A stretch of DNA of 64,000 bases, from positions 62,001 to 126,000 of the forward strand of contig JAKCOZ010000106.1 in assembly GCA_022605955.1 (NCBI GenBank), written 5' to 3'. The notes under the pieces are model-generated. The model was not told the origin of the DNA. It saw only the letters and a list, made by a program, of their open reading frames with translations, and searched no databases. The DNA comes from Rallus limicola (lineage: Eukaryota > Chordata > Aves > Gruiformes > Rallidae). Of this stretch, positions 1-11,283 are shown piece after piece (position 1 is the stretch's first letter; every line of letters begins with the position of its first letter). The position numbers were made by a program, and so were the translations under genes.

Positions 1-1583
1 CGAGAAAAGCACCGTAGGAGCTTCCAGGCATGTTCCCTCTTTCCAGGCAAAGGAAAAGGCTGAGAGCCAAAGTGACAGGGTCTGCTTGTGTGTCCTGTTA
101 GGAGGTTTCAGACAAGCTATGCCTTTCATGCCTAGCTTCTTTACTTTGGGAGTTATTGCTGGACGTTTAGCATGTTTTGAACTGCAGTCTGCTAGGGCCG
201 AGAAAAGCACCGTAGGAGGTTCCAGGCATGTTCCCTCTTTCCAGGCAAAGGAAAAGGCTGAGAGCCAAAGTGACAGGGTCTGCTTGTGTGTCCTGTTAGG
301 AGGTTTCAGACAAGCTATGCCTTTCATGCCTAGCTTCTTTACTTTGGGAGTTATTGCTGGACGTTTAGCATGTTTTGAACTGCAGTCTGCTAGGGCCGAG
401 AAAAGCACTGTAGGAGGTAGTAGGTATGTTCCCTCTTTCCAGGCAAAGGAAAAGGCTGAGAGCCAAAGTGACAGGGTCTGCTTGTGTGTCCTGTTAGGAG
501 GTTTCAGACAAGCTATGCCTTTCATGCCTAGCTTCTTTACTTTGGGAGTTATTGCTGGACGTTTAGCATGTTTTGAACTGCAGTCTGCTAGGGCCGAGAA
601 AAGCACCGTAGGAGGTTCCAGGCATGTTCCCTCTTTCCAGGCAAAGGAAAAGGCTGAGAGCCAAAGTGACAGGGTCTTCTTGTGTGTCCTGTTAGGAGGT
701 TTCAGACAAGCTATGCCTTTCAGTCCTAGCTTCTTTACTTTGGGAGTTATTGCTGGACGTTTAGCATGTTTTGAACTGCAGTCTGCTAGGGCCGAGAAAA
801 GCACCGTAGGAGGTTCCAGGCATGTTCCCTCTTTCCAGGCAAAGGAAAAGGCTGAGAGCCAAAGTGACAGGGTCTGCTTGTGTGTCCTGTTAGGAGGTTT
901 CAGACAAGCTATGCCTTTCAGTCCTAGCTTCTTTACTTTGGGAGTTATTGCTGGACGTTTAGCATGTTTTGAACTGCAGTCTGCTAGGGCCGAGAAAAGC
1001 ACCGTAGGAGGTTCCAGGCATGTTCCCTCTTTCCAGGCAAAGGAAAAGGCTGAGAGCCAAAGTGACAGGGTCTGCTTGTGTGTCCTGTTAGGAGGTTTCA
1101 GACAAGCTATGCCTTTCAGTCCTAGCTTCTTTACTTTGGGAGTTATTGCTGGACGTTTAGCATGTTTTGAACTGCAATCTGCTAGGGCCGAGAAAAGCAC
1201 CGTAGGAGGTTCCAGGCATGTTCCCTCTTTCCAGGCAAAGGAAAAGGCTGAGAGCCAAAGTGACAGGGTCTGCTTGTGTGTCCTGTTAGGAGGTTTCAGA
1301 CAAGCTATGCCTTTCAGGCCTAGCTTCTTTACTTTGGGAGTTATTGCTGGACGTTTAGCATGTTTTGAACTGCAGTCTGCTAGGGCCGAGAAAAGCAGTG
1401 TAGGAGGTAGCAGGTATGTTCCTTCTTTCCAGGCAAAGAAAAGGCTGAGAGCCAAAGTGACAGGGTCTGCTTGTGTGTCCTGTTAGGAGGTTTCAGACAA
1501 GCTATGCCTTTCATGCCTAGCTTCTTTACTTTGGGAGTTATTGCTGGACGTTTAGCATGTTTTGAACTGCAGTCTGCTAGGGC
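1..1583 (+). repeat. Truncated A block, 8 monomers
   Basis: Monomers 1-6 follow the same variant order as the start of block A at 1584 (offset 1,583 bp). The order is GAGCTTCC type, H type, TAGTAGG Y type, then the GTCTTCTT marker (near 673), and finally the CTGCAATCT marker at 1176. The next monomer (1189-1386) then carries the GG dinucleotide and is followed by the AGCAGTG monomer with a 1-bp deletion (1387-1583), which is how block A ends. Block A members 8-16 are therefore missing, equal to 9 x 198 = 1,782 bp. The block may extend left of the window. Confidence 0.9.
199..396 (+). repeat. Reference satellite monomer (H type, M variant)
   Basis: This copy matches the consensus and serves to define positions m1-m198. 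Landmarks are as follows. CpG dinucleotides lie at m1-2, m13-14 and m164-165. The direct repeat TTCCAGGCA lies at m22-30 and m41-49. A pyrimidine tract (m33-44) is followed by a purine tract (m49-59), which could pair as a 5-bp stem (m40-44 with m52-56). TAGGAGGTT occurs at m15-23 and again at m99-107. A PstI site CTGCAG lies at m182-187. Main variable sites are m12, m13, m23-25, m29, m37, m91, m101 and the dinucleotide m129-130 (TG, GT or GG). GC is 97 of 198 bases by hand count. Confidence 0.95.
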
Positions 1584-4500
1584 CGAGAAAAGCACCGTAG
1601 GAGCTTCCAGGCATGTTCCCTCTTTCCAGGCAAAGGAAAAGGCTGAGAGCCAAAGTGACAGGGTCTGCTTGTGTGTCCTGTTAGGAGGTTTCAGACAAGC
1701 TATGCCTTTCATGCCTAGCTTCTTTACTTTGGGAGTTATTGCTGGACGTTTAGCATGTTTTGAACTGCAGTCTGCTAGGGCCGAGAAAAGCACCGTAGGA
1801 GGTTCCAGGCATGTTCCCTCTTTCCAGGCAAAGGAAAAGGCTGAGAGCCAAAGTGACAGGGTCTGCTTGTGTGTCCTGTTAGGAGGTTTCAGACAAGCTA
1901 TGCCTTTCATGCCTAGCTTCTTTACTTTGGGAGTTATTGCTGGACGTTTAGCATGTTTTGAACTGCAGTCTGCTAGGGCCGAGAAAAGCACTGTAGGAGG
2001 TAGTAGGTATGTTCCCTCTTTCCAGGCAAAGGAAAAGGCTGAGAGCCAAAGTGACAGGGTCTGCTTGTGTGTCCTGTTAGGAGGTTTCAGACAAGCTATG
2101 CCTTTCATGCCTAGCTTCTTTACTTTGGGAGTTATTGCTGGACGTTTAGCATGTTTTGAACTGCAGTCTGCTAGGGCCGAGAAAAGCACCGTAGGAGGTT
2201 CCAGGCATGTTCCCTCTTTCCAGGCAAAGGAAAAGGCTGAGAGCCAAAGTGACAGGGTCTTCTTGTGTGTCCTGTTAGGAGGTTTCAGACAAGCTATGCC
2301 TTTCAGTCCTAGCTTCTTTACTTTGGGAGTTATTGCTGGACGTTTAGCATGTTTTGAACTGCAGTCTGCTAGGGCCGAGAAAAGCACCGTAGGAGGTTCC
2401 AGGCATGTTCCCTCTTTCCAGGCAAAGGAAAAGGCTGAGAGCCAAAGTGACAGGGTCTGCTTGTGTGTCCTGTTAGGAGGTTTCAGACAAGCTATGCCTT
2501 TCAGTCCTAGCTTCTTTACTTTGGGAGTTATTGCTGGACGTTTAGCATGTTTTGAACTGCAGTCTGCTAGGGCCGAGAAAAGCACCGTAGGAGGTTCCAG
2601 GCATGTTCCCTCTTTCCAGGCAAAGGAAAAGGCTGAGAGCCAAAGTGACAGGGTCTGCTTGTGTGTCCTGTTAGGAGGTTTCAGACAAGCTATGCCTTTC
2701 AGTCCTAGCTTCTTTACTTTGGGAGTTATTGCTGGACGTTTAGCATGTTTTGAACTGCAATCTGCTAGGGCCGAGAAAAGCACCGTAGGAGGTTCCAGGC
2801 ATGTTCCCTCTTTCCAGGCAAAGGAAAAGGCTGAGAGCCAAAGTGACAGGGTCTGCTTGTGTGTCCTGTTAGGAGGTTTCAGACAAGCTATGCCTTTCAT
2901 GCCTAGCTTCTTTACTTTGGGAGTTATTGCTGGACGTTTAGCATGTTTTGAACTGCAGTCTGCTAGGGCCAAGAAAAGCACCGTAGGAGGTTCCAGGCAT
3001 GTTCCCTCTTTCCAGGCAAAGGAAAAGGCTGAGAGCCAAAGTGACAGGGTCTGCTTGTGTGTCCTGTTAGGAGGTTTCAGACAAGCTATGCCTTTCATGC
3101 CTAGCTTCTTTACTTTGGGAGTTATTGCTGGACGTTTAGCATGTTTTGAACTGCAGTCTGCTAGGGCCGAGAAAAGCACTGTAGGAGGTAGTAGGTATGT
3201 TCCCTCTTTCCAGGCAAAGGAAAAGGCTGAGAGCCAAAGTGACAGGGTCTGCTTGTGTGTCCTGTTAGGAGGTTTCAGACAAGCTATGCCTTTCATGCCT
3301 AGCTTCTTTACTTTGGGAGTTATTGCTGGACGTTTAGCATGTTTTGAACTGCAGTCTGCTAGGGCCGAGAAAAGCACCGTAGGAGGTTCCAGGCATGTTC
3401 CCTCTTTCCAGGCAAAGGAAAAGGCTGAGAGCCAAAGTGACAGGATCTGCTTGTGTGTCCTGTTAGGAGGTTTCAGACAAGCTATGCCTTTCAGTCCTAA
3501 CTTCTTTACTTTGGGAGTTATTGCTGGACGTTTAGCATGTTTTGAACTGCAGTCTGCTAGGGCCGAGAAAAGCACTGTAGGAGGTAGCAGGTATGTTCCT
3601 TCTTTCCAGGCAAAGGAAAAGGCTGAGAGCCAAAGTGACAGGGTCTGCTTGTGTGTCCTGCTAGGAGGTTTCAGACAAGCTATGCCTTTCAGTCCTAGCT
3701 TCTTTACTTTGGGAGTTATTGCTGGACGTTTAGCATGTTTTGAACTGCAGTCTGCTAGGGCCGAGAAAAGCACCGTAGGAGGTTCCAGGCATGTTCCCTC
3801 TTTCCAGGCAAAGGAAAAGGCTGAGAGCCAAAGTGACAGGGTCTGCTTGTGTGTCCTGTTAGGAGGTTTCAGACAAGCTATGCCTTTCATGCCTAGCTTC
3901 TTTACTTTGGGAGTTATTGCTGGACGTTTAGCATGTTTTGAACTGCAGTCTGCTAGGGCCGAGAAAAGCACCGTAGGAGGTTCCAGGCATGTTCCCTCTT
4001 TCCAGGCAAAGGAAAAGGCTGAGAGCCAAAGTGACAGGGTCTGCTTGTGTGTCCTGTTAGGAGGTTTCAGACAAGCTATGCCTTTCAGTCCTAGCTTCTT
4101 TACTTTGGGAGTTATTGCTGGACGTTTAGCATGTTTTGAACTGCAGTCTGCTAGGGCCGAGAAAAGCACCGTAGGAGGTTCCAGGCATGTTCCCTCTTTC
4201 CAGGCAAAGGAAAAGGCTGAGAGCCAAAGTGACAGGGTCTGCTTGTGTGTCCTGTTAGGAGGTTTCAGACAAGCTATGCCTTTCAGTCCTAGCTTCTTTA
4301 CTTTGGGAGTTATTGCTGGATGTTTAGCATGTTTTGAACTGCAGTCTGCTAGGGCCGAGAAAAGCACCGTAGGAGGTTCCAGGCATGTTCCCTCTTTCCA
4401 GGCAAAGGAAAAGGCTGAGAGCCAAAGTGACAGGGTCTGCTTGTGTGTCCTGTTAGGAGGTTTCAGACAAGCTATGCCTTTCAGGCCTAGCTTCTTTACT

Positions 4501-4948
4501 TTGGGAGTTATTGCTGGACGTTTAGCATGTTTTGAACTGCAGTCTGCTAGGGCCGAGAAAAGCACCGTAGGAGGTTCCAGGCATGTTCCCTCTTTCCAGG
4601 CAAAGGAAAAGGCTGAGAGCCAAAGTGACAGGGTCTGCTTGTGTGTCCTGTTAGGAGGTTTCAGACAAGCTATGCCTTTCAGGCCTAGCTTCTTTACTTT
4701 GGGAGTTATTGCTGGACGTTTAGCATGTTTTGAACTGCAGTCTGCTAGGGCCGAGAAAAGCAGTGTAGGAGGTAGCAGGTATGTTCCTTCTTTCCAGGCA
4801 AAGAAAAGGCTGAGAGCCAAAGTGACAGGGTCTGCTTGTGTGTCCTGTTAGGAGGTTTCAGACAAGCTATGCCTTTCAGTCCTAGCTTCTTTACTTTGGG
4901 AGTTATTGCTGGACGTTTAGCATGTTTTGAACTGCAGTCTGCTAGGGC
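1584..4948 (+). repeat. HOR block A, copy 1 (17 monomers, 3,365 bp)
   Basis: Seventeen monomers, sixteen of 198 bp and the last of 197 bp. The order is read from linked variants: GAGCTTCC, H, Y, H (GTCTTCTT), H, H, H (CTGCAATCT at 2759), H with GCCAAG, Y, H (AGGATCTGC), Y, H (CTGCTAGG), H, H, H (GGATGTTT), H, and finally AGCAGTG/Y with a lost G in the purine run. The same order recurs at 7919-11283, 6,335 bp downstream. The copy-specific differences I noticed are GCCAAG near 2969 and CCTAACTTC near 3497, where copy 2 has GCCGAG and CCTAGCTTC. Confidence 0.93.
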
Positions 4949-7918
4949 CGAGAAAAGCACCGTAGGAGCTTCCAGGCATGTTCCCTCTTTCCAGGCAAAG
5001 GAAAAGGCTGAGAGCCAAAGTGACAGGGTCTGCTTGTGTGTCCTGTTAGGAGGTTTCAGACAAGCTATGCCTTTCAGTCCTAGCTTCTTTACTTTGGGAG
5101 TTATTGCTGGACGTTTAGCATGTTTTGAACTGCAGTCTGCTAGGGCCGAGAAAAGCACCGTAGGAGGTTCCAGGCATGTTCCCTCTTTCCAGGCAAAGGA
5201 AAAGGCTGAGAGCCAAAGTGACAGGGTCTGCTTGTGTGTCCTGTTAGGAGGTTTCAGACAAGCTATGCCTTTCATGCCTAGCTTCTTTACTTTGGGAGTT
5301 ATTGCTGGACGTTTAGCATGTTTTGAACTGCAGTCTGCTAGGGCCGAGAAAAGCACTATAGGAGGTAGTAGGTATGTTCCCTCTTTCCAGGCAAAGGAAA
5401 AGGCTGAGAGCCAAAGTGACAGGGTCTGCTTGTGTGTCCTGTTAGGAGGTTTCAGACAAGCTATGCCTTTCATGCCTAGCTTCTTTACTTTGGGAGTTAT
5501 TGCTGGACGTTTAGCATGTTTTGAACTGCAGTCTGCTAGGGCCGAGAAAAGCACCCTAGGAGGTTCCAGGCATGTTCCCTCTTTCCAGGCAAAGGAAAAG
5601 GCTGAGAGCCAAAGTGACAGGATCTGCTTGTGTGTCCTGTTAGGAGGTTTCAGACAAGCTATGCCTTTCAGTCCTAGCTTCTTTACTTTGGGAGTTATTG
5701 CTGGACGTTTAGCATGTTTTGAACTGCAGTCTGCTAGGGCCGAGGAAAGCACCGTAGGAGGTTCCAGGCATGTTCCCTCTTTCCAGGCAAAGGAAAAGGC
5801 TGAGAGCCAAAGTGACAGGGTCTGCTTGTGTGTCCTGTTAGGAGGTTTCAGACAAGCTATGCCTTTCAGTCCTAGCTTCTTTACTTTGGGAGTTATTGCT
5901 GGACGTTTAGCATGTTTTGAACTGCAGTCTGCTAGGGCCGAGAAAAGCACCGTAGGAGGTTCCAGGCATGTTCCCTCTTTCCAGGCAAAGGAAAAGGCTG
6001 AGAGCCAAAGTGACAGGGTCTGCTTGTGTGTCCTGTTAGGAGGTTTCAGACAAGCTATGCCTTTCATGCCTAGCTTCTTTACTTTGGGAGTTATTGCTGG
6101 ACGTTTAGCATGTTTTGAACTGCAGTCTGCTAGGGCCGAGAAAAGCACTGTAGGAGGTAGTAGGTATGTTCCCTCTTTCCAGGCAAAGGAAAAGGCTGAG
6201 AGCCAAAGTGACAGGGTCTGCTTGTGTGTCCTGTTAGGAGGTTTCAGACAAGCTATGCCTTTCATGCCTAGCTTCTTTACTTTGGGAGTTATTGCTGGAC
6301 GTTTAGCATGTTTTGAACTGCAGTCTGCTAGGGCCGAGAAAAGCACCGTAGGAGGTTCCAGGCATGTTCCCTCTTTCCAGGCAAAGGAAAAGGCTGAGAG
6401 CCAAAGTGACAGGGTCTGCTTGTGTGTCCTGTTAGGAGGTTTCAGACAAGCTATGCCTTTCATGCCTAGCTTCTTTACTTTGGGAGTTATTGCTGGACGT
6501 TTAGCATGTTTTGAACTGCAGTCTGCTAGGGCCGAGAAAAGCACTGTAGGAGGTAGTAGGTATGTTCCCTCTTTCCAGGCAAAGGAAAAGGCTGAGAGCC
6601 AAAGTGACAGGGTCTGCTTGTGTGTCCTGTTAGGAGGTTTCAGACAAGCTATGCCTTTCAGTCCTAGCTTCTTTACTTTGGGAGTTATTGCTGGACGTTT
6701 AGCATGTTTTGAACTGCAGTCTGCTAGGGCCGAGAAAAGCACCCTAGGAGGTTCCAGGCATGTTCCCTCTTTCCAGGCAAAGGAAAAGGCTGAGAGCCAA
6801 AGTGACAGGGTCTGCTTGTGTGTCCTGTTAGGAGGTTTCAGACAAGCTATGCCTTTCAGTCCTAGCTTCTTTACTTTGGGAGTTATTGCTGGACGTTTAG
6901 CATGTTTTGAACTGCAGTCTGCTAGGGCCGAGAAAAGCACTGTAGGAGGTAGCAGGTATGTTCCCTCTTTCCATGCAAAGGAAAAGGCTGAGAGCCAAAG
7001 TGACAGGGTCTGCTTGTGTGTCCTGTTAGGAGGTTTCAGACAAGCTATGCCTTTCAGTCCTAGCTTCTTTACTTTGGGAGTTATTGCTGGACGTTTAGCA
7101 TGTTTTGAACTGCAGTCTGCTAGGGCCGAGAAAAGCACCGTAGGAGGTTCCAGGCATGTTCCCTCTTTCCAGGCAAAGGAAAAGGCTGAGAGCCAAAGTG
7201 ACAGGGTCTGCTTGTGTGTCCTGTTAGGAGGTTTCAGACAAGCTATGCCTTTCAGTCCTAGCTTCTTTACTTTGGGAGTTATTGCTGGACGTTTAGCATG
7301 TTTTGAACTGCAGTCTGCTAGGGCCGAGAAAAGCACCGTAGGAGGTTCCAGGCATGTTCCCTCTTTCCAGGCAAAGGAAAAGGCTGAGAGCCAAAGTGAC
7401 AGGGTCTGCTTGTGTGTCCTGTTAGGAGGTTTCAGACAAGCTATGCCTTTCAGGCCTAGCTTCTTTACTTTGGGAGTTATTGCTGGACGTTTAGCATGTT
7501 TTGAACTGCAGTCTGCTAGGGCCGAGAAAAGCACCGTAGGAGGTTCCAGGCATGTTCCCTCTTTCCAGGCAAAGGAAAAGGCTGAGAGCCAAAGTGACAG
7601 GGTCTGCTTGTGTGTCCTGTTAGGAGGTTTCAGACAAGCTATGCCTTTCAGGCCTAGCTTCTTTACTTTGGGAGTTATTGCTGGACGTTTAGCATGTTTT
7701 GAACTGCAGTCTGCTAGGGCCGAGAAAAGCAGTGTAGGAGGTAGCAGGTATGTTCCCTCTTTCCAGGCAAAGGAAAAGGCTGAGAGCCAAAGTGACAGGG
7801 TCTGCTTGTGTGTCCTGTTAGGAGGTTTCAGACAAGCTATGCCTTTCATGCCTAGCTTCTTTACTTTGGGAGTTATTGCTGGACGTTTAGCATGTTTTGA
7901 ACTGCAGTCTGCTAGGGC
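4949..7918 (+). repeat. HOR block B, copy 1 (15 monomers, 2,970 bp)
   Basis: Fifteen full-length monomers. It opens with a GAGCTTCC monomer and includes an ACTATAGG Y monomer, two ACCCTAGG monomers (an AvrII-type CCTAGG site, near 5553 and 6742) and a GAGGAAAGC monomer near 5743. It closes with two GG-dinucleotide members and an AGCAGTG/Y monomer at 7721-7918 that does not carry the 1-bp deletion seen in other copies of that monomer. That undeleted copy keeps the following A block in the same reading frame. A private CCATGCAAAGG lies near 6973. The first 12-13 monomers recur at 11284-13784. Confidence 0.92.
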
Positions 7919-10900
7919 CGAGAAAAGCACCGTAGGAGCTTCCAGGCATGTTCCCTCTTTCCAGGCAAAGGAAAAGGCTGAGAGCCAAAGTGACAGGGTC
8001 TGCTTGTGTGTCCTGTTAGGAGGTTTCAGACAAGCTATGCCTTTCATGCCTAGCTTCTTTACTTTGGGAGTTATTGCTGGACGTTTAGCATGTTTTGAAC
8101 TGCAGTCTGCTAGGGCCGAGAAAAGCACCGTAGGAGGTTCCAGGCATGTTCCCTCTTTCCAGGCAAAGGAAAAGGCTGAGAGCCAAAGTGACAGGGTCTG
8201 CTTGTGTGTCCTGTTAGGAGGTTTCAGACAAGCTATGCCTTTCATGCCTAGCTTCTTTACTTTGGGAGTTATTGCTGGACGTTTAGCATGTTTTGAACTG
8301 CAGTCTGCTAGGGCCGAGAAAAGCACTGTAGGAGGTAGTAGGTATGTTCCCTCTTTCCAGGCAAAGGAAAAGGCTGAGAGCCAAAGTGACAGGGTCTGCT
8401 TGTGTGTCCTGTTAGGAGGTTTCAGACAAGCTATGCCTTTCATGCCTAGCTTCTTTACTTTGGGAGTTATTGCTGGACGTTTAGCATGTTTTGAACTGCA
8501 GTCTGCTAGGGCCGAGAAAAGCACCGTAGGAGGTTCCAGGCATGTTCCCTCTTTCCAGGCAAAGGAAAAGGCTGAGAGCCAAAGTGACAGGGTCTTCTTG
8601 TGTGTCCTGTTAGGAGGTTTCAGACAAGCTATGCCTTTCAGTCCTAGCTTCTTTACTTTGGGAGTTATTGCTGGACGTTTAGCATGTTTTGAACTGCAGT
8701 CTGCTAGGGCCGAGAAAAGCACCGTAGGAGGTTCCAGGCATGTTCCCTCTTTCCAGGCAAAGGAAAAGGCTGAGAGCCAAAGTGACAGGGTCTGCTTGTG
8801 TGTCCTGTTAGGAGGTTTCAGACAAGCTATGCCTTTCAGTCCTAGCTTCTTTACTTTGGGAGTTATTGCTGGACGTTTAGCATGTTTTGAACTGCAGTCT
8901 GCTAGGGCCGAGAAAAGCACCGTAGGAGGTTCCAGGCATGTTCCCTCTTTCCAGGCAAAGGAAAAGGCTGAGAGCCAAAGTGACAGGGTCTGCTTGTGTG
9001 TCCTGTTAGGAGGTTTCAGACAAGCTATGCCTTTCAGTCCTAGCTTCTTTACTTTGGGAGTTATTGCTGGACGTTTAGCATGTTTTGAACTGCAATCTGC
9101 TAGGGCCGAGAAAAGCACCGTAGGAGGTTCCAGGCATGTTCCCTCTTTCCAGGCAAAGGAAAAGGCTGAGAGCCAAAGTGACAGGGTCTGCTTGTGTGTC
9201 CTGTTAGGAGGTTTCAGACAAGCTATGCCTTTCATGCCTAGCTTCTTTACTTTGGGAGTTATTGCTGGACGTTTAGCATGTTTTGAACTGCAGTCTGCTA
9301 GGGCCGAGAAAAGCACCGTAGGAGGTTCCAGGCATGTTCCCTCTTTCCAGGCAAAGGAAAAGGCTGAGAGCCAAAGTGACAGGGTCTGCTTGTGTGTCCT
9401 GTTAGGAGGTTTCAGACAAGCTATGCCTTTCATGCCTAGCTTCTTTACTTTGGGAGTTATTGCTGGACGTTTAGCATGTTTTGAACTGCAGTCTGCTAGG
9501 GCCGAGAAAAGCACTGTAGGAGGTAGTAGGTATGTTCCCTCTTTCCAGGCAAAGGAAAAGGCTGAGAGCCAAAGTGACAGGGTCTGCTTGTGTGTCCTGT
9601 TAGGAGGTTTCAGACAAGCTATGCCTTTCATGCCTAGCTTCTTTACTTTGGGAGTTATTGCTGGACGTTTAGCATGTTTTGAACTGCAGTCTGCTAGGGC
9701 CGAGAAAAGCACCGTAGGAGGTTCCAGGCATGTTCCCTCTTTCCAGGCAAAGGAAAAGGCTGAGAGCCAAAGTGACAGGATCTGCTTGTGTGTCCTGTTA
9801 GGAGGTTTCAGACAAGCTATGCCTTTCAGTCCTAGCTTCTTTACTTTGGGAGTTATTGCTGGACGTTTAGCATGTTTTGAACTGCAGTCTGCTAGGGCCG
9901 AGAAAAGCACTGTAGGAGGTAGCAGGTATGTTCCTTCTTTCCAGGCAAAGGAAAAGGCTGAGAGCCAAAGTGACAGGGTCTGCTTGTGTGTCCTGCTAGG
10001 AGGTTTCAGACAAGCTATGCCTTTCAGTCCTAGCTTCTTTACTTTGGGAGTTATTGCTGGACGTTTAGCATGTTTTGAACTGCAGTCTGCTAGGGCCGAG
10101 AAAAGCACCGTAGGAGGTTCCAGGCATGTTCCCTCTTTCCAGGCAAAGGAAAAGGCTGAGAGCCAAAGTGACAGGGTCTGCTTGTGTGTCCTGTTAGGAG
10201 GTTTCAGACAAGCTATGCCTTTCATGCCTAGCTTCTTTACTTTGGGAGTTATTGCTGGACGTTTAGCATGTTTTGAACTGCAGTCTGCTAGGGCCGAGAA
10301 AAGCACCGTAGGAGGTTCCAGGCATGTTCCCTCTTTCCAGGCAAAGGAAAAGGCTGAGAGCCAAAGTGACAGGGTCTGCTTGTGTGTCCTGTTAGGAGGT
10401 TTCAGACAAGCTATGCCTTTCAGTCCTAGCTTCTTTACTTTGGGAGTTATTGCTGGACGTTTAGCATGTTTTGAACTGCAGTCTGCTAGGGCCGAGAAAA
10501 GCACCGTAGGAGGTTCCAGGCATGTTCCCTCTTTCCAGGCAAAGGAAAAGGCTGAGAGCCAAAGTGACAGGGTCTGCTTGTGTGTCCTGTTAGGAGGTTT
10601 CAGACAAGCTATGCCTTTCAGTCCTAGCTTCTTTACTTTGGGAGTTATTGCTGGATGTTTAGCATGTTTTGAACTGCAGTCTGCTAGGGCCGAGAAAAGC
10701 ACCGTAGGAGGTTCCAGGCATGTTCCCTCTTTCCAGGCAAAGGAAAAGGCTGAGAGCCAAAGTGACAGGGTCTGCTTGTGTGTCCTGTTAGGAGGTTTCA
10801 GACAAGCTATGCCTTTCAGGCCTAGCTTCTTTACTTTGGGAGTTATTGCTGGACGTTTAGCATGTTTTGAACTGCAGTCTGCTAGGGCCGAGAAAAGCAC

Positions 10901-11283
10901 CGTAGGAGGTTCCAGGCATGTTCCCTCTTTCCAGGCAAAGGAAAAGGCTGAGAGCCAAAGTGACAGGGTCTGCTTGTGTGTCCTGTTAGGAGGTTTCAGA
11001 CAAGCTATGCCTTTCAGGCCTAGCTTCTTTACTTTGGGAGTTATTGCTGGACGTTTAGCATGTTTTGAACTGCAGTCTGCTAGGGCCGAGAAAAGCAGTG
11101 TAGGAGGTAGCAGGTATGTTCCTTCTTTCCAGGCAAAGAAAAGGCTGAGAGCCAAAGTGACAGGGTCTGCTTGTGTGTCCTGTTATGAGGTTTCAGACAA
11201 GCTATGCCTTTCAGTCCTAGCTTCTTTACTTTGGGAGTTATTGCTGGACGTTTAGCATGTTTTGAACTGCAGTCTGCTAGGGC
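7919..11283 (+). repeat. HOR block A, copy 2 (17 monomers, 3,365 bp)
   Basis: This has the same monomer order and length as 1584-4948 at an offset of 6,335 bp. Shared rare markers include CTGCAATCT (near 9094), GTCTTCTT (near 8594), AGGATCTGC (near 9780), CTGCTAGG (near 9995) and GGATGTTT (near 10655). The terminal monomer 11087-11283 carries the 1-bp deletion and also a G-to-T change at 11186 (GTTATGAGG). That change is absent from copy 1 and becomes a frequent marker between 20 and 36 kb. Confidence 0.93.

Noticed and set aside
192..216. Palindrome between CCTAGC (m131-136) and GCTAGG (m191-196)
   Set aside because: Only 6 bp pair across a 54-base loop and pairing does not extend in either direction, so it is probably chance.
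4745..11255. Overlapping open frames of about 2,100 codons on both strands, built of 66-residue repeats
   Set aside because: They arise because 198 is a multiple of 3 and the consensus has no stop in those frames. They mirror each other on opposite strands, end at random 1-bp deletions and stop variants, and show no start context, signal or domain. The same holds for every other open frame in the window.
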